DNA from: Euonymus europaeus
Taxonomy: Eukaryota > Streptophyta > Magnoliopsida > Celastrales > Celastraceae
Reading direction: 5' to 3'
NCBI GenBank assembly: GCA_963580455.1
Contig: OY756961.1
Span: 5,685,001 to 5,749,000 of the forward strand
DNA: 64,000 bases
Shown: in pieces, positions 58,501-64,000 of the stretch
Numbering within the stretch: the stretch's first letter is position 1
Layout: each line of letters starts with the position of its first letter
Made by a program: the position numbers and the translations under genes
The notes under the pieces: model-generated
Databases searched by the model: none
Seen by the model: only the letters and a program-made list of their open reading frames with translations
What the model was told of the DNA's origin: nothing

Positions 58501-61500
58501 TCAGTGCGAGGTTGCGAACTCTGCTGCTGCTGCTTCCTGGTTTGCTATCCCTTTCCCACTTTACCTAAATTTCTGTCTGTCCTTAGTCCTAAATTCCCTC
58601 CTATGAGAGTCGATTAGCCTCTCGACACACACTGGTGCTATTCTGTTCTTCTTTAGCGAGTTTCGGTTCTGATTTCCGCTCTTTCGTTGGCGAGTTTCGT
58701 TTCGTTTCTGGTCTCGCGTGTTATCTTGCGCGAGCTTCTTTGGTTCTGCTTCTTCGTCTTCTTCGGTGATTGAACTTCTTCAGTTCTGGGTTCGCGTCAG
58801 CTTATTCCTTCATCGGCGAGCCTTTTGTTTCAACCCAGATGGTGTTTCGGTAATTTCTGTCTCTGCCAGTGGTAGGTTCTGGCTTTCCGGTGACTGCTGT
58901 GTCTGCCGATGGTCATTTCTGGTTTCATGGTGACATGGGTTTCAGCTGGTGGTGCTTTCGGTTATTCTCTGCTGTGAGGTTGCGCTGGCTGCTGGTTTCG
59001 CGCACTGTCTGCTCCATCAGGTAGTTGTTGTGTAGGTAGTTGCTTCTGGTTGTTGTCCACCGAGAAAAGAAAAAAAAAATATATATATATACAGTTCTGA
59101 ATTTCTGGAATATTTTCTGTTTTGTGTGACTGCTGAATGGTGTGGAGTTCTGGACTACCTGGTTGAAGTGGCGTCGGCTGATTTGTGCAGCATCAATTTA
59201 TTGATTGGGTGCTTATTATATTGTCACTATGGCCTCTTTAAACTCTGAATCAAAGAGTGTGGTTTCTGAAATTGTATCCTCTTCTACAAAATTGGTGCAC
59301 AAGTGTCTGGATGGTACTAATTTCCAGCAGTGGCGGAAATTGGTCCAGCTTTCTATTCGTGGATTGGATAAGGAAGATCATTTGACTGACGATCCTCCTG
59401 AGTCTACCACTGATTCTACCCTCTAGAAAATTTGGTTACGTGATGATGCTCGGTTGTACACGCAAATGGTGAATTCAATGGATAGTTCGGTAGCAGATAT
59501 GGTTTCACATTGTGACACTGTGAAACAATTATGGGATTATTTACCACTCTTGTATTCTGGAAAGGATGATATCCATCGCATCTATGATGTGTCTCAGGCA
59601 TTCTTCCGTCCCGAACAAAAAGGTCAGAGTTTGGCGGAATACTTTGCTACTTATAAACGTGTATTTGCAGATATGAATACCCTTTTGCCAATTAGTGCGG
59701 ATGTGGAGAAAATGACGAAACAGCGGGAACAGTTGGCGATTTTTGCTTTCTTGAGTGGCATGCGTCCTGAGTTTGAAACTGCACGTGCTCAGATTTTGTC
59801 TAGTAAAGAAACCTCTTTGACTGAAGCTTATGCACGAGCTAATCGCTCCACTGGCCCTATTACGACTCTTGGTTCCTCTTCTGAGAATTCTGCTTTGGTT
59901 ACTTCTGGGGAACGTGGTCGTAGTAGTCGTGGCCCTCGTGGAGGCCGTGGTAGTGGTGGTCGTAGTAGTCGTGCATCTGATGGTCGTCTTATCTGTTTCC
60001 ATTGTAATGGTGTTGGTCATACCCAAAATCGCTGCTGGAAGTTACATGGCAAGCCACCTGTGAGTGGTTCTGTCCATACAGTCACCACTGTTGATTCTGC
60101 TGCTAGTCCCGTGACTATTTCAGCTGAGGAATATTCTAGACTGCTTGCAAATCAGGTGTCACCTGATGCTCCTACCACTACCCCTTCTGAGAGTTCTGCA
60201 TATTTGAGTACTGCTACCCATCCATCTTGGATAGTTGATTCTGGTGCGACGAATCATATGACTGGTGATACTGGTATGCTTCGTAATTACTCTTCTCTCA
60301 CTCATTATCCTCCGGTGAAGGTAGCTAATGGTACGCCTGTTCCAGTCTGTGGTAGAGGAACAGCTTCACCCACATCCTCTTTTGATCTATCATCCGTGCT
60401 TTATTTACCTGGTTTATCATGTAACTTGCTCTCTATCAGTAGTATTACGAAACAACTGAACTGTCGAGTGACATTCTATGCTTCGTGTTGTATTTTTCAG
60501 GATCTTTTAACGAAGAAGACGATTGGTAGGGGGCAGTGCACTCCAGAAGGACTCTATGTGCTGGATGCGGATTGTTCTATGTCATATGCATTGTTGTCTG
60601 TTTCTCCTTTAGACCTCCATTGTCGGTTTGGTCATCCCAATTTGTCCAGTTTAAAACGTTTGTGTCCATCTCTTGCGTCTGTTTCTGAGTTGTTTTGTGA
60701 GTCTTGTCAGTTTGCTAAACATCATCGTGTGTCGTACTTACCTCGTGTTAATAAAAGAGTCACAGCTCCATTTGCTCTTCTTCATTCTGATGTATGGGGG
60801 CCTTGCCCTGTTATTTCTAAATCTGGTTTTCGATATTTTGTTACGTTTGTTGATGATTATAGTCGCGTTACTTGGCTATATCTTATGCATGATCGTTCTG
60901 AAGTTTACAGAATATTTTGTGATCTTTTTACTGAGATTAATACTCAATATGCTGCTCATATTCGTGTCTTGCGCAGTGACAATGGTCGAGAATATTTTTC
61001 TTCTCAATTTCAATCGTTCTTTTCTACTCATGGAATCATACATCAGTCATCCTGTCCCGATACACCTCAACAAAATGGCGTTGCTGAGCGTAAGAACCGT
61101 CATTTAATGGAGGTGGCTCGGGCACTTATGTTTCATATGAAGGTATCCAAACCCTTCTGGAGTGATGCTGTCTTAACTGCTACATATCTCATTAATCGCA
61201 TGCCCTCATCCGTGCTTAATGGGGCCATTCCACTTCATCTCCTTCAACCCGGAAAGGATCTTTATTCTCTTCCCTTGCGGATTTTTGGTTGTACATGCTA
61301 TGTTCGTGATATTCGTCCTAACGTGACGAAGTTGGATCCGAAGAGTCTTCGTTGTCTATTTTTGGGCTACTCCCGCACACAACGGGGGTACCGGTGTTAT
61401 TCACCTAATTTGCGGAGATATCTGGTGTCGGCTGATGTATCATTCCATGAGTCATCCATGTTTTGTTCGCCTGTTCCTCTTGATGATGAATCATTTCCTC

Positions 61501-64000
61501 AACTTGATTCCATGTTTCAATATGATCTTATCCGTGTTACTACCACCACTTCTCCTCTTCAGGTATATTCTCGTGGTCCGTATTCTGTAAATCAATTTCC
61601 TACTGTAGACACTTCCCCTACTGCATCTGACACTTCGCCAAATGATCCCTCTGTTGATCTCCCAATTGCACTACGGAAGAGCCGTCGGACTTGTGGTAAC
61701 TATCCTCTTTCTGCTCATATTGCATATACTGGTGTATCCCCCTCTTTGCAGGCATTTATTTCTCACTTAGATTCCGTCTCGGTGCCCAAGACTGTGACCG
61801 AGGCTATCTCCTCTCCGGGGTGGCTACAAGCCATGCAGGAGGAAATGTCTGCTCTTGTACAAAATCGGACTTGGGATCTTGTTTCTTTGCCTCCGGGCAA
61901 GAAGGCAATTGGTTGCAAATGGGTGTATGTCGTGAAAATGAATCCTGATGGTTCTGTTGCTCGTCTGAAGGCTCGTTTGGTGGCCAAAGGCTATGCTCAG
62001 GTGTATGGTGTTGATTATACTGATACGTTTTCTCCGGTTGCCAAATTTAGTTCTGTTCGTGTTCTTATCTCTCTTGCCGCTTCTTATGGCTGGCAGTTAC
62101 ATCAATTGGATGTTAAGAATGCTTTCTTGCATGGCGACTTACAAGAAGAAGTGTATGTTGACCAACCCCCTGGGTTTCTTGCTCAGGGGGAGTCCGGTAA
62201 AGTATGCCGCCTGCGCAAGTCTTTGTATGGGTTGAAGCAGTCGCCACGTGCATGGTTTGGGAGGTTTAGCCATGTTGTTGTTCAGTTTGGTCTCAAACAA
62301 TCCGAGAAAGATCATTCGGTATTCTACAGAATTTCGACAGACAGCTGGGAACATATTTCTAGTAGTATATGTTGATGATATTGTCATTACTGGTAGTGAT
62401 AGTGTGGGGATAACTTCTCTTAAACACTTTCTTCAAGCCCAGTTTAACACTAAAGATTTGGGATGTCTTCGTTATTTTTTGGGGGTTGAGGTGACGAGAA
62501 GTAAGCGCGGAATATTTCTATCTCAGCGCAAGTATGTTCTTGATCTGTTGAGAGATACTGGTCTGGTTGATGCAAAACCCAGTGATACTCCTATGGTACC
62601 AGGTGCAAAGTTGTCTAGAGAAGATGGTGACACTTACTCTGATCCTGAACGGTACCGACGGTTGGTAGGCAAGTTGAATTACTTGGTGGTTACGAGACCG
62701 GATATTGCCTTTCCGGTAAGTGTAGTGAGTCAATTCCTCTCTGAGCCACGCGTTCCTCATTGGAATGCTGTCACTCATATTCTGCGGTATCTGAAGTCTC
62801 ATCCTGGCAGAGGCTTGGTGTATAAAAATCACGGCCATGTTCGTATTGAAGGATTCTATGATGCGGATTGGGCTGGTTGCCCTGATGATCGACGGTCCAC
62901 TTCCGGTTTTTGTGTCTTTGTTGGAGGGAATCTTGTGTCTTGGAAGAGTAAGAAGCAGAGTGTTGTAGCTCGTTCTAGTGCAGAATCTGAGTATCGAGCA
63001 CTTGCTAATGTCACTAGTGAAGTGACGTATCTGAGGCATCTTCTAGAAGAGTTAGAATGTCCGATTTCCAAATCATCTCAGTTATGGTGTGATAATCGCT
63101 CTGCGATTCATATTGCCACAAATCCCGTGTTTCATGAACGCACAAAACACATAGAAGTTGACTGTCATTTTATTCGACGGAAGATACCCACCGGAGAAAT
63201 AATTCTAAATCATGTCAAGACAGGAGAACAATTAGGAGATATTCTTACTAAACCATTGTTTGGGAGTCGAGTTCAATATCTTTGTAACAAGCTGGGCATG
63301 ATGGATATTTATGCACCAGCTTGAGGGGGAGTGTTATGAAGTGTTGTGAGGGTAGTATTGTAACATCATGCTATGTCTGTACTGTGTGTAATGTTGTCCT
63401 AATAATAATATTCTCCTCCTAGTGTGGGAGAACTATTCAGCTAAACCTAATTTCACTTTTAGGAAGAAAGACTAGGAAATCTACAGCAAAGATGGGAAGT
63501 TCCCTTTGATGGTTCTCGCATGGAGCATCAAGTAGGTCATCTTCCTTTTCACATTTTTACAGTCATTTAGGTTGTTACCATTTGCATCAGTGGATGCTAG
63601 CATTTGCAGCAATGTCCTTGTTTTATGTTCCTTGACTTTAAGGTCGTAATTCTTTTGCGGATAATAAAACCTTATTTGAATAAAATCAAAAATTTATTAC
63701 TGTTACCCTCCATCCCCTTTCTCTGGTTGCTGTGATAAACTTTTAATTTATGCGGCAGGATGCACTTAAGCAATTGTGGAGGCTGGCCTATCCAGATAGG
63801 GAGCTCCCTTCTCTTAAATCAGAGCTTTGGAAGGACATGGGTTGGCAAGGTACAGACCCTTCAACAGATTTCAGGCATGTTGAAAATTCTACGGGAGAAC
63901 TGGTTTTTGCTGTCTAATATTGATTCTTTACTGGATTTTCTCCGGAAACATGTACTGATGTTAATTCCTTTTGGACTTCTTGAAGGGGTGGAGGATTTAT
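46516..64000 (+). CDS. ELMO-domain-containing protein (continues beyond the right edge)
   Basis: Exons 46516-46662, 46772-46874, 57997-58109, 63463-63531, 63759-63874 and 63986 onwards join in one frame. The N-terminus starts MMSGTLRRRLHHGD. Later segments are RTLEDIWDEERRKEHLHWTS, FSQLIAQWAQWLASIVIGSG and VLPFPFATQNGLGRKLLLPH. The start of the ELMO domain follows: EERLGNLQQRWEVPFD, HQDALKQLWRLAYPDRELPS, SELWKDMGWQGTDPSTDF, RGGGFI. The WQG.DPSTDFRGGGFISLEN signature is the hallmark of the plant ELMO family. In animals, ELMO proteins help DOCK activate Rac or act as GAPs for Arf-like GTPases; the plant role is mostly unknown. Introns 2 and 3 are filled with transposons, yet all splice sites are kept. 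The last intron seen uses a GC donor. Confidence 0.9.
47147..47333 (+). mobile_element. Left part of a decayed TIR element (MULE/OTU-like)
   Basis: The block GGTGGGGGC...GCGCCCCC at about 47149-47175 reappears inverted at 57617-57643 (GGTGGGGGC...GCGCACCCC), as expected of terminal inverted repeats. A possible ORF start (ATGGATGACGAGGATTAC, 47316 on) is cut off by the copia LTR at 47334. No 9-bp target duplication was recognised. Confidence 0.45.
47334..47544 (+). repeat. 5' LTR of copia A
   Basis: Begins TGTTATAATAG and ends ATCA. It is similar throughout to 56946-57140 on the other strand (for example the shared GTGGGTATGCCCACTTATGC). About 211 bp. Confidence 0.75.
47690..47697. repeat. 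8-bp target-site duplication of the hAT, left
   Basis: GGTGTGAG directly before the hAT left end. It is repeated at 51323-51330. Confidence 0.9.
47960..50648 (-). CDS. hAT transposase with BED finger, apparently intact
   Basis: Four exons (50648-48959, 48866-48748, 48664-48241, 48156-47960) with GT-AG introns give 809 residues and no internal stop. A BED zinc finger lies at about residues 24-50 (YFRCRFCDHICSGTITRLKN then HIAGTH). A DUF659-type core spans about 185-340 with CSIMSDGWSD, VVQVLTDNASNY and CAAHCIDLMLEDI. The hAT C-terminal dimerisation region lies at about 560-640 (DWWGRFGGKTPELQRFAIRV, CSASGCERNWSTFEAIHTKK, KLNALVYVMYN). An acidic tail ends MEEEENDDEMDENEFF. The layout is that of plant transposases of the DUF659/hAT type. 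Because the element also has matching ends, it may be autonomous. It lies on the strand opposite to the ELMO gene. Confidence 0.9.
50806..51036. repeat. GC-rich tandem motif array in the hAT 5' region
   Basis: Variants of GCGCAGTAGC and GCGCACAGTAGC are repeated many times in about 230 bp, in sharp contrast to the AT-rich surroundings. The array lies between the transposase start and the right end of the element, where hAT elements are known to carry clusters of transposase-binding motifs. The minus-strand ORF through it is a by-product of the repeat. Confidence 0.85.
51323..51330. repeat. 8-bp target-site duplication of the hAT, right
   Basis: GGTGTGAG directly after the hAT right end, pairing with 47690-47697. 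Confidence 0.9.
51610..53966 (+). pseudogene. Broken gag-pol of copia A
   Basis: The gag part (LVDEKLDGITAYPLWRKNV and on) stops at 52213-52215. The frame then continues with a zinc knuckle, CHHCGETGHIRPQC, at about 52424. Protease (WVLDSGCTHHLTNSSG) and integrase follow. Further stops lie at 53377-53379 and 53680-53682. In the integrase, the zinc-binding CESC has become CESY and the catalytic FIDDFSR has become FIDNFSR when compared with copia B. Reverse transcriptase and RNase H are absent because the element is cut at 53966. Confidence 0.85.
53967..53992. other. 26-bp centre of the copia A/B inverted junction
   Basis: Sequence matching both copies ends at 53966 on the left (ACTAACTCTTCTAC) and resumes, inverted, at 53993 on the right (GTAGTAGAGTTAGT). 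The 26 bp between them belong to neither arm in a simple way. Confidence 0.8.
53993..56376 (-). pseudogene. Gag-pol of copia B with one stop, truncated
   Basis: One frame runs from MLVNMSTLKLG at 56376 through gag, zinc knuckle (CHHCGETGHIRPQC), protease (WVLDSGCTHHMTNSSG) and integrase. The integrase shows HCRLGHPSLSTLKRL, CESCHLAK, HSDIWGAC, FIDDFSR and TPQQNGVAERKNRH. The only interruption is a TAG at 55734-55732, where copia A has CAG. After the integrase C-terminal part (FGCTVYVRDVRP) it runs into the inverted junction. It is better kept than copia A. Confidence 0.85.
56946..57140 (-). repeat. 5' LTR of copia B
   Basis: On the minus strand it begins TGCGTTATTTATATT and ends AAACATCA, directly before the primer-binding site. 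About 195 bp. It corresponds to 47334-47544 in copia A. Confidence 0.75.
57141..57643 (+). pseudogene. C-terminal piece of a MULE-associated OTU-like ORF plus element end
   Basis: An open frame from 57143 to a TAA at 57332-57334 reads VPADYKQRMLVFGYINGSHF, then VRVELLLDSPIPSVSRMW and EIFTSRIEDFKKN. The pattern HFV.V.L....PIP...W followed by Y/F.SRI..F resembles the tail of OTU-type cysteine-protease ORFs carried by plant MULEs. The upstream part was displaced by the copia insertions. An inverted terminal-repeat-like block at 57617-57643 closes the element. Identification is by pattern only. Confidence 0.45.
58359..58493 (+). repeat. 5' LTR of copia C (135 bp)
   Basis: TGTTATGAAG ... CTAATTTCA. 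It is identical to the 3' LTR apart from an extra 11 bp at about 58413-58428. Confidence 0.92.
59229..63324 (+). pseudogene. Gag-pol of copia C, broken by one stop and one frameshift
   Basis: Gag starts MASLNSESKSVVSEIVSSST. An in-frame TAG lies at 59424-59426. The same frame then continues with gag, zinc knuckle CFHCNGVGHTQNRC, protease WIVDSGATNHMTGD, and integrase (CESCQFAKHHR, LLHSDVWGP, FVDDYSR, TPQQNGVAERKNRH). Reverse transcriptase follows (HQLDVKNAFLHGDLQEEVYV, CRLRKSLYGLKQSPRAW). Just before the YVDD motif, a tandem GACA duplication at about 62337-62344 shifts the frame. The remainder (VYVDDIVITGSD, then RNase H with YDADWAGCPDDRRSTSGF and SSAESEYRAL) is open to 63324. With only two small lesions it has decayed recently. 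Confidence 0.9.
63321..63331 (+). other. Polypurine tract of copia C
   Basis: TTGAGGGGGAG directly precedes the TG of the 3' LTR. This is the standard place for plus-strand priming. It overlaps the gag-pol stop codon. Confidence 0.8.
63332..63455 (+). repeat. 3' LTR of copia C (124 bp)
   Basis: TGTTATGAAG ... CTAATTTCA. Its last base lies 7 nt before ELMO exon 4. It contains CTAAACC and CTAATTT, which resemble branch-point sites. Confidence 0.92.

Larger units (their letters stand above)
58359..63455 (+). mobile_element. Copia element C, nearly complete (5.1 kb)
   Basis: It has two LTRs (58359-58493 and 63332-63455), a tRNA-Met type primer-binding site at 58496 (TGGTATCAGTGCGAGG), a gag-pol frame, and a purine tract GAGGGGGAG just before the 3' LTR. 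The LTRs differ only by an 11-bp tandem duplication (TGTACTGTGTA context) in the 5' one, so insertion is recent. The flanks GTACC and CTTTT do not form the expected 5-bp duplication. Confidence 0.92.
58110..63462 (+). other. Intron 3 of the ELMO gene, mostly one copia element
   Basis: Donor CTACAG|GTATTT. Only about 250 bp at the start (58110-58358) and 7 bp at the end (CTTTTAG, 63456-63462) are not copia sequence. Confidence 0.9.

Noticed and set aside
1..64000. CRISPR array, rRNA or bacterial operon features
   Set aside because: Nothing of the kind was seen. The spliced genes and plant transposons show eukaryotic nuclear DNA.

Overview
The window is nuclear DNA from a flowering plant, almost certainly a eudicot. 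It is AT-rich, its genes have many GT-AG introns, and it carries families typical of plant chromosomes: NAC, SWIB, CID/RPR, COMM, ELMO, FAR1-type MULEs, plant hAT and Ty1-copia elements. I cannot name the species.

Layout, left to right. The window opens with a possible 3' end of an unidentified gene (3-209, +), then a two-exon organellar-type SWIB gene (470-3042, -). From about 3.7 to 19.3 kb lies a NAC transcription factor region. It has two broken NAC copies (3732-3782 and 3835-4426) and then a large inverted duplication (left arm about 5071-14662, right arm about 14908-19275) carrying two nearly identical, convergent, intronless NAC genes (12508-13323 + and 16221-17048 -). Fragments of a BTAF1/MOT1-like gene flank a centre of about 245 bp. 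Each arm shows the empty site of insertions in the other: a 5.9-kb FAR1-type MULE (5806-11669, 9-bp target duplication) and a MITE in the left arm, and a Tourist-like MITE in the right arm.

From 20.6 to 46 kb the DNA is ordinary gene space. It holds a large acidic membrane-anchored protein (21155-26230, +), a six-exon COMM-domain protein (27348-31153, -) and a seven-exon CID-domain RNA polymerase II CTD-binding protein (33966-44551, +). The last intron of the CID gene is 4.2 kb long and holds repeats, a MITE and a LINE remnant.

From 46.5 kb to the right edge there is one ELMO-domain gene (+) whose introns are full of transposons. Intron 2 (11.1 kb) holds a MULE/OTU-like remnant split by two copia copies joined tail to tail. 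One of these copies is in turn split by a hAT element with a complete 4-exon transposase, matching terminal repeats and an 8-bp target duplication. Intron 3 holds a nearly complete copia element whose 3' LTR ends 7 nt before the next exon, so it supplies most of the 3' splice signal. The intron that runs to the right edge appears to be GC-AG.

The host genes look intact. The most interesting structures are the inverted NAC pair, which could make hairpin RNA if transcribed through, the fold-back copia pair, the apparently complete hAT and MULE transposase genes, and the LTR-built splice acceptor. All identity statements were made by eye; no searches or alignments were run.
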